From DATLXU01 sp035575515 (GTDB taxonomy: Bacteria; Acidobacteriota; Blastocatellia; UBA7656), in contig DATLXU010000082.1 of the NCBI GenBank assembly GCA_035575515.1, positions 1 to 22,103 on the forward strand: a stretch of DNA of 22,103 nt, written 5' to 3'. The position numbers and the translations under genes were made by a program. The notes beneath the pieces were generated by a model. It had not been told where the DNA came from and did no database searches. It saw nothing but the letters and a program-made list of their open reading frames with translations. Positions 1-8,002 of this stretch are shown here, one piece after another (the first letter of the stretch is position 1; each line of letters starts with the position of its first letter).

Positions 1-737
1 CGGCGCTCGTCTCGCCTGCGAACCGCCTGCTCGTAATCTTCGCGCGGGTCCCGCCCCGTCGCCTCTCTGTACCACGCCGGATGATGCGTCCACGCCCACG
101 CGCGAGTCACCGCGCCGCGAGTCATCGCCCGCAGAGTGCCCGGCTGCCCCCACGTGCTCAGGTATATGTGAATCCATATCCCGAACAGCATGATGAGCGC
201 CGATATGTCATGCAGCACGTACCCGATTGCCACGAGCACGCGCCCGAAGACTTCGGGAAACCACATGAACAATCCCGTGATTAGGAGAAGCAATCCGCCG
301 AAGACTATCTCCCAGAATTGCAGCTTCTGCCCGCCGTTGAAAAAGCCTACGTACTCAGGCTCAATCTTATCGCTGCCTTTGATGTAAGCCCAAAGCCTGC
401 GAATCCAGCGGCTGTCTGCATTTGTCCAGCGCATCGGCCTGAGCCAGTTCAAGAACTGGAAGAAGTAAGCAATAACGAAACCCAATCCGAACCATGGATG
501 AAGCAATCGGGTCATCGCTCCTCCGCCAAAAAGCGGGGTGAGGAAGCGAAACATCCATGGCGAATAGATCGCCAGCCCCGACAGCAACGCCGCGAAGAAA
601 AATATCGCCACCGTCCAGTGCAGGAATCGCGTGTAGACGGGATGCCTGAGCAACTCGCCTTCATGAACTACGGTGTGCCCAAGCCCGCCGAACTCGCGCC
701 GCGCTCTCTCATCGAATCGCTCAACCGTCGTGCTCAT
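1..737 (-). CDS. fdhI: Formate dehydrogenase cytochrome b subunit (FdnI/FdoI-like), 3' end outside window
   Basis: Membrane subunit of respiratory formate dehydrogenase; in the family it holds two b hemes and reduces quinone. About 245 codons are visible from ATG at 735-737; the C-terminus lies beyond base 1. The protein has a short soluble N-terminus, then RFLHWTVAIFFFAALLSGLA (about residues 37-56) as the first membrane segment, with further hydrophobic segments around the translated blocks FGLGFVIAYFF, GGLLLLITGLFMWF and IMLFGIWIHIY. Histidines in HW, HPW, HD and WIH contexts are candidate heme ligands. The last visible part, THHPAWYRE, matches the family's cytoplasmic tail. Its ATG overlaps the fdhB stop as ATGA, and AGGAGG lies four bases upstream of the start, inside fdhB, so it should be translationally coupled. 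Family assignment rests on motifs and on operon order A-B-I. Confidence 0.9.
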   Translation of the reverse strand, partial: MSTTVERFDERARREFGGLGHTVVHEGELLRHPVYTRFLHWTVAIFFFAALLSGLAIYSPWMFRFLTPLFGGGAMTRLLHPWFGLGFVIAYFFQFLNWLRPMRWTNADSRWIRRLWAYIKGSDKIEPEYVGFFNGGQKLQFWEIVFGGLLLLITGLFMWFPEVFGRVLVAIGYVLHDISALIMLFGIWIHIYLSTWGQPGTLRAMTRGAVTRAWAWTHHPAWYREATGRDPREDYEQAVRRRDER

Positions 738-1633
738 AGCTCCTCCTCTCTCGCGGGCGGTTCAGGCTGTGGCACCTTCGGCCCGATGAAGATGTAATGG
801 AAGAACATCGCTAAAAGTCCCATCATTGCGATGAACAATCCGATGGGCTTGAGGATGTACTTCCAGAAGGTGTAGCTAGGCGGTATCTGCGGATTGGCGG
901 GCAGTCCGCCGTAAAGCTCAGGCTTCGTCGCGTCGTGCAGCACGTAGATGACGTGCGTTCCGCCGATTGATTGCGGGTCATAGACGCCTGCATTCGGCAT
1001 CGGGAAGAGCGGGTCGTTTCGGAGTTGCTCGGCTCGCGCTTCGGCCAGCGCCTTCATCTCGTCTTTCGTGCCGAAGTGCAGGCAGCCCGTCGGGCACGAC
1101 TTTATGCACGCAGGCTCAAGCCCCGCGCCTACGCGGTCAGAGCAGAGCGTGCATTTGTAAACTTTCTTCGTAGCAGGATTGAACTTCGGAATGTCGAACG
1201 GGCAGCCGGATACGCAGTACTGGCAGCCGATGCAGTTCTCCTGCTGGAAATCAACGATGCCGTTCGTATATTGAACTATCGCGCCATCAGCCGGGCAGGC
1301 GTACAAACAGCCCGGCTCCTCGCAGTGCATGCACTGGTCCTTGCGCATGAGCCACATCAAGTTTCCATCGTCGCGCTGGTGCTCGACGAACTTGATGAGG
1401 TTGTAATAGTTCCACTCGGTTGTGGGCATCGTCTGGTAAGTGTTATCGAAAGTCGTCTCGCGGAACGGGTGATCGTTCCACTCGACGCAGGCCACCTCGC
1501 AGGCTTTGCACCCGATGCAGGTCGTCACGTCAATGTACTTGGCGACTTCAAGCTCGCGCTTCACGCCGCGACCCGGCACCGTTCCGGGATGGCCCGATAT
1601 GCTGCGGATTTCAAGCGTTCGTTGTACGTCCAT
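734..1633 (-). CDS. fdhB: Formate dehydrogenase iron-sulfur (beta) subunit
   Basis: Electron-transfer subunit linking the catalytic subunit to the cytochrome b subunit. The 299 residues contain four complete four-cysteine sets for [4Fe-4S] clusters: C39/C42/C45/C49, C101/C104/C109/C113, C134/C137/C140/C144 and C161/C164/C176/C180. A single C-terminal hydrophobic helix (about residues 259-283) precedes an acidic proline-rich tail, as in FdnH/FdoH, where this helix anchors the subunit in the membrane. The start ATG has GGAGG seven bases upstream. The gene starts 15 bases after the fdhA stop and its own stop overlaps the fdhI start by four bases. A DmsB/NrfC-type subunit would look similar, but the C-terminal anchor and neighbours favour formate dehydrogenase. 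Confidence 0.94.
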   Translation of the reverse strand: MDVQRTLEIRSISGHPGTVPGRGVKRELEVAKYIDVTTCIGCKACEVACVEWNDHPFRETTFDNTYQTMPTTEWNYYNLIKFVEHQRDDGNLMWLMRKDQCMHCEEPGCLYACPADGAIVQYTNGIVDFQQENCIGCQYCVSGCPFDIPKFNPATKKVYKCTLCSDRVGAGLEPACIKSCPTGCLHFGTKDEMKALAEARAEQLRNDPLFPMPNAGVYDPQSIGGTHVIYVLHDATKPELYGGLPANPQIPPSYTFWKYILKPIGLFIAMMGLLAMFFHYIFIGPKVPQPEPPAREEEL

Positions 1634-1648
1634 ATTCGTGCCTCCCTT

Positions 1649-4600
1649 CTAAGCCTTTTCTAGCTTCACGAGGAAGCCTTTGTACTCAGGCGTGTAAGCG
1701 TTCGGGTCCATCACCGTTGGCGAAAGAAGATTCGTCGGATCAAGCGCCGTCTTGCCTTCGTCTTCAGCGATGCCTCGATAGCCCCAGTGAATCGGTATGC
1801 CGATCTGGTATGTCTTCTTGCCGTCAATCGTCATAGGCTTGATTCGCTTCGTCACCATCGCCTTCGCCACGTACTGAGCGCGCGGGTTCGACACGCGAAC
1901 CTTTTCGCCGCCCGCGATGCCAAGCTCTTTTGCAAGCTCTTCTGGTATCTCGACAAACGGCTCCGGCACCAGTTGCACGATCATCGGATTGTTCTTCGTC
2001 CAGTAATGATAGTGCTCTGTCAACCGATAAGTCGTGCAGATGACGTTGAAGCCCTGATCGGGCGTGCCGTACTTGTCCATGTCCGTTGTAAATTTCTTCA
2101 CAACGGGGTTGTTCGATTGCTGCGGGTGGAGCGGATTGGCAATCGGGCTTTCGATAGGCTCGTAGTGTTCGGGGAATGGGCCTTCGGCAAACGCCGCGAG
2201 CGGAGCGAATAGACGGCCTACGCCTTCGGGGTTCATGATGAACGGCCCCATGTGATCGCGGGGCGGCGAATCAACCTTGAAGTCGGGCACGTCGTTGCCG
2301 ACCCACTTCTGTTGGGTCTCGTTCCACCACACCTGCGCGCGGCTCGCGTCCCAAGGCTTGCCCGATGGATCGCACGACGCGCGGTTGTACATCACGCGGC
2401 GATTCGCGGGCCACGACCACCCCCAGTTCGGATAGATGCCCAACCCCGACGGGTCTTCGGTTCCGCGTCGTTGCGACTGCGCACCCGCTTCGGTCCACGA
2501 GCCGCTGTATAGCCAGTTGCCGCACATAGTCGTGCCGTCGTCTCGACACCACGCAAATCCCGGCAGTTGCTGGCCAGCTTTGACGACCTGGCCTGTCTTC
2601 TCGTCGGTGATGTCGGCGAGCGCGCGGCCATTGATCTCTTTTGCGACTTCCGCAAGCGGCGGGTTCAGCGGGTTCGAGTAGGACCACGATGCATTGAGAA
2701 TCGGGTCAGGGAACTTGCCGCCCTCCGCTTTGTAAAGCTCGCGCACCTTCAAAAAGATTCGCGCCAAGATTTCCTGATCCACTTTTGCCTGACCCGGCGG
2801 AGGCAGCGCGACGTACTTCCATTGCAGCCACCGAGCCGAATTCACAAACGTTCCATCTTTTTCGGCGAAGCCCGCGCCCGGCAGGCGATAGACGACCGTC
2901 TTGATGTTGGCCATCTCGTCTTTCGTGATTCCGGGTGAGCGCCAGAATTCGCTCGTCTCGTCAGGAAAGACTTCGCAGACGACGAGCCATTCAGCTTTCT
3001 TCAACGCTTCGATGTTCTTCTGCGAGTTCGGGCCGATCATTACGCCATTCATGCCAAACGCGATGTGGCCTTTGACTTCGCCCTTGTACATGCGGTCCCA
3101 CATCTCGACCCACGAGTAGCGGCGATCAATCTTGGGCAGATAATGGAACGCAAAATCGTTCTCTTTTTTCGCCGCGTCGCCGAACATCGCCTTCAAAAAC
3201 GAAACCATGAACTTCGGCGTGTTTGACCAGTAGTTATACGAGTCCCACTCCGATGGCTTCGACGCGGTCGGCGTCGTTCGCTTTAGGAAAGTCGCAAGGT
3301 CTGTGTCGGTCGGGTTAGGCATTTTCAGGTAGCCGGGCAGTATGTCGAAGACGCCGCCCATGTCTGTCGCGCCCTGAATGTTCGAATGGCCGCGCAGAGC
3401 GTTCACGCCGCCGCCGGCGCGCCCGACATTTCCGAGCAACAGTTGAAGCATTGCTGCCGTTCGGATTATCTGCGTGCCGAAGGTGTGCTGAGTCCACCCC
3501 ACGGCGTAGATGATCGTTCCGGCTTTCTTCATGTCGCCGTCTTTGCGAATCGAGGTGAACAGGTCGGCGGCTTTGAGGAACTGGTCTTTGGGAATGCCCG
3601 TTATGCGCTCGACCATCTCAGGCGTGTAGCGCGAGTAGTGCTGCTTGAGCAGTTGAAAGACGCATCGCGGATGTTGAAGCGACAGGTCATAAGCAACGTT
3701 CGGCGGCAAGGTCGGCGGAGGATTCGGGCCTCCCTGACCCGACGCGCCGGGACCGCCCGCCGCTTGATGGCCGCCACCCAGTGAGCCTTGCCCTCCCTGC
3801 GTCTTCTCTTTCGACGCTCCGGCGGGTTGAGGCTGGCCGCCTTTCGCTTCGCCTCTCTTCTGCTCGAACTGAGTGACGGATTCACCGGCCTTGTGCTGCT
3901 CGCCGGTCGTCGCGGCTGAGGACTTGCCGCCAGTGGCCGCCGCCCCGGAACTGGCTCCAGGAGCCTGTCCTGTGGCTTCGGTCTTTGGACCGACATTGCC
4001 GCCAGCCTCGTAGTTCCAGCTCGCCTTGTCATAAACCTGCGTAGTAGCGTCGAAGCCTGAAAAGACGCCATCGTCGGGCAGCTTGAAATCCTGACGGACG
4101 ATGAAAGGCGCGTTGGTGTAATTCTTGACGTAATCCCACGCGATGCGGTTGTTCTGTATGGCGTAGTTGATCAGGCCTCCGAGGAAAGCAATGTCCGAGC
4201 CTGCGCGAATCTGCAGGAACATATCGGCGACCGAAGCGGTGCGTGTGAATCGCGGGTCAACTACTATCATCTTCGCGTTGCGGGTTTTCTTCGCTTCGAC
4301 TGGCCACTTGAAACCGCAGGGGTGGTTCTCGGCAGGGTTTCCGCCCATAATCAACATCATGTCGGTGTTCTTTATATCAATCCAGCCGTTGGTCATCGCG
4401 CCGCGCCCGAATGTTGGTCCCAAACTTGAGACCGTCGGGCCGTGTCAGACGCGGGCCTGCGTTTCAAAGTAGACGACGCCCATCGAGCGCATCGCTTTGA
4501 CGGCGAGGTAATTGAACTCGTTCGTGTCGGTGCATCCGCCCGCCCATCCAATTCCTTCGCAGCGATTAACGGTGCGGCCATTCTGGTCCGTCTCGATGAA

Positions 4601-5032
4601 GGTTTCGTCGCGAGTCTTTTTGATTAGCCGCGCGATTTCTTCGATGGCCTGATCCCACGAGATGTCTTCCCAGTGATCCGATCCTGGCCGACGAACCTGC
4701 GGCTTTGTGAGGCGTCGCTCGTTCAGGATGTCCTGCTCAAGCGAAGCCCCCTTCGGGCATAGCGTGCCGCGATTGATGGGGTGGTCGGGGTCGCCTTCGA
4801 CGTGAACGACCTGTGGAGTCGAGTTCTTGCCCTTGTCGCTGAGGGTGTGAATTATCACTCCGCAACTGACCGAGCAATAAGGACAGGTTGAGCGCGTTTC
4901 AGAGGTGCGCGATATCTTCAGCCCCTGCGTTTGCGCTCGGACCGGAGCGAGATTGAAGCCGAAGGCGGAAAGTCCCACGCCACCGGCAATGCTCGCTTTG
5001 ATGAAAGTTCGTCTTGAAACTTCCATGCTCAT
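1649..5032 (-). CDS. fdhA: Formate dehydrogenase catalytic subunit, selenoprotein, Tat-exported (one gene across an in-frame TGA)
   Basis: Molybdopterin enzyme oxidising formate to CO2, acting on the periplasmic side. Residues 6-12 are SRRTFIK, a near-ideal twin-arginine signal, followed by a hydrophobic stretch and a cleavage-like VRAQ. C50, C53, C57 and C92 bind the N-terminal [4Fe-4S] cluster. At residue 196 the frame reads TGA (4445-4447) in the context QARV-stop-HGPTVSSLGPTFGRGAMTN, which matches the QARV-Sec-HGPT context of FdnG/FdoG. Read as selenocysteine, the product has 1127 residues, against about 1015 for E. coli FdnG. Much of the excess is a Gly/Ala/Gln/Pro/Lys-rich low-complexity insert at about residues 344-446. 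The conserved C-terminal molybdopterin-guanine-dinucleotide domain continues to the end. GGAGG sits just upstream of ATG 5030-5032. The gene needs SelA/B/C/D, not visible here. Confidence 0.93.
4405..4447 (-). promoter_or_regulatory. Bacterial SECIS-like hairpin with Sec-encoding UGA
   Basis: Immediately 3' of the TGA (4445-4447) the mRNA can fold into a two-part hairpin. The outer stem is GCCCGA (4440-4435) with UCGGGC (4410-4405), six perfect pairs. After an asymmetric internal loop the inner stem is GGUCUC (4433-4428) with GGGACC (4421-4416), six pairs including one U-G. The apical hexaloop is AAGUUU (4427-4422). The loop begins 17 bases after the UGA, in the range used by bacterial SECIS elements, and has a G-U pair of bases in its middle like the E. 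coli fdhF loop. Pairing was done by eye. Confidence 0.78.
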
Positions 5033-5247
5033 AGTGACCTCCGTTGGTTGAGAGGGTGAGTAGTTGAGGTCGAGTCACTGGTAGACTGATCGCGTTAAGA
5101 GAAGGCTGCGTGCGCGCGAGCGGTACTAGATTTGGTCTATGCAGTTGACTCGGCGTTAAATACATTTCGGTAGACGCTGTGCATCTCGTTGCTGATCACC
5201 TACATCTGTATAGGCGTCCAACCTTGATTTTCTGGCTGTTGGGGTAA

Positions 5248-5276
5248 GGTATACACCTGCGGCGAGGAATTGTCAA
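5248..5276 (-). promoter_or_regulatory. Sigma-70-type promoter for fdhA-fdhB-fdhI
   Basis: On the minus strand a perfect TTGACA (5276-5271) is followed by a 17-base spacer and TATACC (5253-5248, four of six consensus bases). Transcription would start near 5241, leaving an untranslated leader of about 210 bases before the fdhA ATG. It lies just after the fdhE stop, so fdhA-B-I can be expressed independently of fdhE. No terminator was found between fdhE and this promoter. Confidence 0.68.
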
Positions 5277-5326
5277 ACACGGCAAGGCTTTATTATGCGG
5301 CTGATGGCTGCTCGATTCTAAAAGGC

Positions 5327-6115
5327 TCACAGCCCGACCAGATTCATCTCTATCTTTGTGTAGCCGCGCTCGCGCGCCCACAGGTCGAGCGCAGCCGTCG
5401 CCACTTCTTCAACCATCGGCACTGCAAAGCCGAGCTTCGTCAGATCAACGGCCTTGATGTAATGCTTGCAGGTTTCGCAGACCTCGATGCGGACATGACC
5501 AATCTGTTCGGCCTGATAATATCCAAGTTGAGTTGCCCGCTCTTCTTTGCAGTTGGCGCAGACAACTCGGCGAAAAGTCCACGGCGACAGACACAGTGAG
5601 CACATAAGCTTTCGCGTCCCGACTTCGGCGCCCGGCTCGTCAATTTTTAGAAATGCAACCTGCGGCTTACCCTGACAAAACGGGCAGCGGTTCTCGCTCG
5701 CTTCAAGGTTTCTCCCCGAAGGTCTAATGCCAGCATCGGCAAGCCATCGAGCGTAAGGCTGCAAGAATGACTTGGCGAAGAATTGATCGTCGCCGGGCGC
5801 GCGCCAGTATTCAATGAGCATCTCGGCGACTTCGGCATCGCTCGCTTCGAGCAGAGCGCGGGCTTCGCTTGCGAGCGCGTCAGGGCTGTTCGATTGAAGC
5901 GAGCCGAGCAGCTTCGGCCAAACGGCCCGAACGACAGTTAAATCATAGGCGAGCGAACCCGAAGGCAACCACCCTTTGCGGCTGCGCAGGTAATCGTAAA
6001 TCTCTCGCTGAGTGCCGAGCAGTCGGCTGTAGAACGCGAGAAGCTCCCGCGCTTCAGGCATGGCGGACGACAGCTTATCGGCTCGCTGAATCCATTTGTC
6101 CCAGAAATTGTTCAT
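5327..6115 (-). CDS. fdhE: Formate dehydrogenase accessory protein FdhE
   Basis: Cytoplasmic maturation factor needed for active Tat-exported formate dehydrogenases; in E. coli it binds the catalytic subunit and iron. The 262-residue product has a helical N-terminal half and a C-terminal half carrying four CxxC pairs, C144/C147 (CPFC), C172/C175 (CSLC), C186/C189 (CANC) and C213/C216 (CETC), the rubredoxin-like arrangement typical of FdhE. The N-terminal block around residues 119-130 and the C-terminal KAVDLTKLG (about 221-229) also fit the family. It lies upstream of fdhA on the same strand with a 294-base gap. The ATG at 6113-6115 has no good ribosome site next to it; the nearest purine-rich site is about 33 bases upstream, before a small hairpin. 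Confidence 0.9.
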   Translation of the reverse strand: MNNFWDKWIQRADKLSSAMPEARELLAFYSRLLGTQREIYDYLRSRKGWLPSGSLAYDLTVVRAVWPKLLGSLQSNSPDALASEARALLEASDAEVAEMLIEYWRAPGDDQFFAKSFLQPYARWLADAGIRPSGRNLEASENRCPFCQGKPQVAFLKIDEPGAEVGTRKLMCSLCLSPWTFRRVVCANCKEERATQLGYYQAEQIGHVRIEVCETCKHYIKAVDLTKLGFAVPMVEEVATAALDLWARERGYTKIEMNLVGL

Positions 6116-6131
6116 AAGAGAGTTAATCGCT

Positions 6132-6156
6132 CGGTTGATCTCAACCGCTCCTCCTC
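6132..6156 (-). promoter_or_regulatory. Purine-rich Shine-Dalgarno plus hairpin in the fdhE leader
   Basis: Minus-strand GAGGAGGAG (6156-6148) is followed directly by CGGTTG AGAT CAACCG (6147-6132), a perfect six-pair hairpin with a tetraloop, then 16 bases to the fdhE ATG. The same strong site is spaced five bases from a TTG (6144-6142) opening a ten-codon frame whose TGA (6114-6112) overlaps the fdhE ATG as ATGA. Either a coupled leader peptide or hairpin-mediated shortening of the spacing could set fdhE translation. Confidence 0.4.
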
Positions 6157-6247
6157 AAAGTTTGGCAATATCCTACTGCTATGACCTTCAATCGAACAAG
6201 CGCGGCTGAAACTATGCGCTGAGCCTTGGGCTGATGGCGGAAGGTTC

Positions 6248-6276
6248 TTGACCTCGCTTTTTGAAGAATGTCTAAT
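6248..6276 (+). promoter_or_regulatory. Sigma-70-type promoter for the psiE-family gene
   Basis: TTGACC (6248-6253), 17-base spacer, TCTAAT (6271-6276): five of six consensus bases in each box. The predicted start near 6283 gives a leader of about 47 bases before the TTG start codon at 6330. Confidence 0.6.
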
Positions 6277-6329
6277 AGATTAAAGTTGCGTGTGGGCGCT
6301 TTCTCACTCTTGCTTGCTGGAGAAAGTTA

Positions 6330-6764
6330 TTGTCTAAAGATCGAAACAGAGCCGATGAGACAGGCGTAAGACAGCACCCGAAAATCGAGCGCGCAATCAA
6401 TCGTTATGTTGGCAACACGATCCTGTTGTTCCTCTCAACTCTTTCGGTGCTTGTTCTCGCCGCCGCCGCGATAACAGCAGTCGACACGGTCGTGCGCGAG
6501 TTCCCCAAGCTATGGCAGCCCACAAACGAATACGACGCTTTACAGCAGATAATCGAGACGATCCTGCTTGTGGCGATTGCGGCCGAGCTTTCGCTGCTGC
6601 TCTTGTTTCACCGCACGACCGCCGCGGTCGAGGTGGTTATCTTCATCATCGCGCGCAAGATGGTCAACCCGCAGATCACCTCGCTCGACCTGCTGTTGGG
6701 CGCTGCGGCTCTTGCCGGTTTGATAATTGTGCGGTACTACTACCTTCCGGGCACGCCGAAATAG
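6330..6764 (+). CDS. PsiE-family small membrane protein
   Basis: A 144-residue integral membrane protein resembling the PsiE (phosphate-starvation-inducible E) family, whose biochemical role is not established. After a charged N-terminus of about 25 residues come hydrophobic segments at about 27-50, 70-92, 97-110 and 117-139; the block VEVVIFIIARKMVNPQ between the third and fourth is the family-like part. The start is TTG at 6330-6332, with GGAGA about six bases upstream; no ATG fits the N-terminus. It is divergent from fdhE and followed 56 bases later by the Clp-N gene on the same strand, so the two may be co-transcribed. Nothing like a Pho box was seen upstream. The PsiE label is from hydrophobic pattern and short motifs, so moderate. 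Confidence 0.68.
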   Translation: MSKDRNRADETGVRQHPKIERAINRYVGNTILLFLSTLSVLVLAAAAITAVDTVVREFPKLWQPTNEYDALQQIIETILLVAIAAELSLLLLFHRTTAAVEVVIFIIARKMVNPQITSLDLLLGAAALAGLIIVRYYYLPGTPK

Positions 6765-6820
6765 ATGATCGTTGTCGCGAGAGCATTTAACGATGCGCAA
6801 TCGATTGAGCTTGAAAGATT

Positions 6821-7480
6821 ATGACATCGAACCTTACCGAAAAAGCGAAGCGGGTTATCTTCTTCGCCAGATCGAAAGCAAGGCAATTCGACGCGCGAGC
6901 CGTCGAGCCTGAGCACATACTGCTTGCGCTTATTGAGCAGGATCAAGAGCTTTTCGATAATCTGTCGACAGATCTCAACGCGATTCGCCTCGTAATCGAA
7001 TCTGCTGCGCCGCGCGTTGAAGGCCGAACGGAGGCGATTGATCTGGCGTTCTCGCCTTCAGCGAAAAATCTTTTAACGATTGCCAATCAGGAGAGCCGCA
7101 GGTTTTCGCGCGACGAGATTGGAACAGAACACCTGCTGCTTGCGCTCGTTAAAGCAGGCGATTCGCTCGCCGCGCGGATTCTCAAAGAACAGGGCGTGAG
7201 CGCCGAAACAATAGAGGCTCTGATCCGAAGCATCGGCGCGACTCCGCAAAGCGCGGCAGCGGCGAACCCGGCTGTGCAATTCCTGACTCAGTTGAACGCT
7301 TTGATCGAGGTGCTGATCAATCAAGGATTGTTCACCCGCGAGGAATTTGTCGAAGCGCTCGCGAGCCGCTACATCCTGCCCGACCTGCACGCGACGCTTC
7401 ACTCGCTGCTTGCGCTGCTGGCTCGCAAAGGAATCATCAACGAGAATGACCGACGGCAAATCACAGGGCTTGGGCAGTGA
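6821..7480 (+). CDS. Free-standing double Clp N-domain (Clp repeat) protein
   Basis: A 219-residue soluble protein holding two Clp N repeats and no ATPase. Repeat 1 (about residues 5-70) contains TEKAKRVIFFARSKA and EPEHILLALI; repeat 2 (about 79-140) contains GTEHLLLALVKAGDSLAARIL. These are the substrate/adaptor-binding domain of ClpC/ClpA, normally joined to AAA+ modules, which are absent (no Walker A). The C-terminal 70 residues are helical with NQGLFTREEFVEAL and are not a recognised Clp part. It could act as an accessory protein for a separate ClpC or as a decoy binding adaptors or arginine-phosphorylated substrates; that is inference. The ATG at 6821 has only a weak site (GAAAG). It converges with the DksA-like gene. 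Confidence 0.8.
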   Translation: MTSNLTEKAKRVIFFARSKARQFDARAVEPEHILLALIEQDQELFDNLSTDLNAIRLVIESAAPRVEGRTEAIDLAFSPSAKNLLTIANQESRRFSRDEIGTEHLLLALVKAGDSLAARILKEQGVSAETIEALIRSIGATPQSAAAANPAVQFLTQLNALIEVLINQGLFTREEFVEALASRYILPDLHATLHSLLALLARKGIINENDRRQITGLGQ

Positions 7481-7495
7481 GCGGATAGAATCCAA

Positions 7496-7545
7496 CGATG
7501 CGTGATGCGTTGCTTATCTCTCAATACGCATCGCGCATTATTCGC
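7496..7545. repeat. Imperfect inverted repeat, copy A of a GATGCGT-type dispersed element
   Basis: Left arm GATGCGTGATGCGT (7497-7510) and the reverse complement of the right arm (about 7527-7540), AATGCGCGATGCGT, agree at 12 of 14 positions around a short AT-richer loop. It lies between two convergent genes, starting 15 bases after the Clp-N stop, so its hairpin could stop transcription from both sides, though no clear T-tract is present. A related copy is at 11194-11244. Confidence 0.6.
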
Positions 7546-7549
7546 CGCC

Positions 7550-7909
7550 CTACATCTCAGGCGGCTGGAAATCTCTTTCGTCTTCCGGCAGGCATTCCAG
7601 GCAGGTCAGCGCGGCTGGCTCAGCATCAAGCCTCCGCTTGTCAATCTGCTTGCCGCACTTTATGCATACGCCATAAGTTCCATCGTCAATGGCTTGAAGG
7701 GCGGCGTTTACGCGCTCAAGCCGCCTGCTCTTGATGTCTTTGATGCGCGCTTCGACATCTTTCATTTCGATAACGGGCGCGTTTGCAGCCGTAAGCTGGC
7801 TGTCGTCGGTGACAGTACCAGCGCTCTCCATTATCAGGCCAAGCTCGCGGCCCAGTCGGTCGCGTTCTTCAATCAACCTCTTCTTGTACTTTTTAATGTC
7901 GAGCGCCAT
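7550..7909 (-). CDS. DksA/TraR-family C4 zinc-finger protein
   Basis: A 119-residue protein with an N-terminal coiled-coil-like region (about residues 4-75, rich in Lys/Arg/Glu, IKKYKKRLIEERDRL) and a C-terminal four-cysteine zinc finger, CIKCGKQID... to CLEC, the hallmark of the DksA/TraR family. Members insert into the RNA polymerase secondary channel and alter transcription, often with ppGpp. Two in-frame ATGs are possible; the second (7907-7909, before ALDIKKY) is chosen because AGGAG lies six bases from it and only touches the first. The gene is shorter than E. coli DksA (151 residues), closer to the YocK/CarD-neighbour type of short family members, and it lacks a visible DxxDxA tip, so its effect on polymerase is uncertain. 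It is downstream of the CBS genes, separated by a terminator. Confidence 0.88.
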   Translation of the reverse strand: MALDIKKYKKRLIEERDRLGRELGLIMESAGTVTDDSQLTAANAPVIEMKDVEARIKDIKSRRLERVNAALQAIDDGTYGVCIKCGKQIDKRRLDAEPAALTCLECLPEDERDFQPPEM

Positions 7910-7920
7910 CGGCATCTCCT

Positions 7921-7966
7921 GAAGATAAAATGTGCGCCGCAGGTCATTCTAACATCTGCGGCGCAC
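7921..7966 (-). terminator. Rho-independent terminator after the CBS-domain gene
   Basis: Perfect 11-base inverted repeat, GTGCGCCGCAG (7932-7942) and CTGCGGCGCAC (7956-7966), with a 13-base loop. Read on the minus strand it is followed by ATTTTATCTTC, a moderate T-tract. It ends transcription of the CBS gene 36 bases past its stop and before the DksA-like gene. Confidence 0.75.
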
Positions 7967-8002
7967 CGGATGAAACAAGATGCGTGAGGACTAAGCTTCT
8001 AT

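Noticed and set aside
971..1663. 230-codon plus-strand frame opposite fdhB
   Set aside because: Opposite a clear four-cluster ferredoxin-type protein; composition is a mirror of that gene and no motifs are seen.
1649..4423. A separate formate dehydrogenase gene starting with TTG at 4423, or fdhA as a pseudogene
   Set aside because: The TTG lies within a conserved motif, there is no ribosome site, and the TGA is at the selenocysteine position with a SECIS-like hairpin. One selenoprotein explains everything.
4899..5165. Minus-strand 88-codon frame overlapping the start of fdhA in another frame
   Set aside because: No ribosome site, no motif, and it runs through the fdhA ribosome site and Tat signal.
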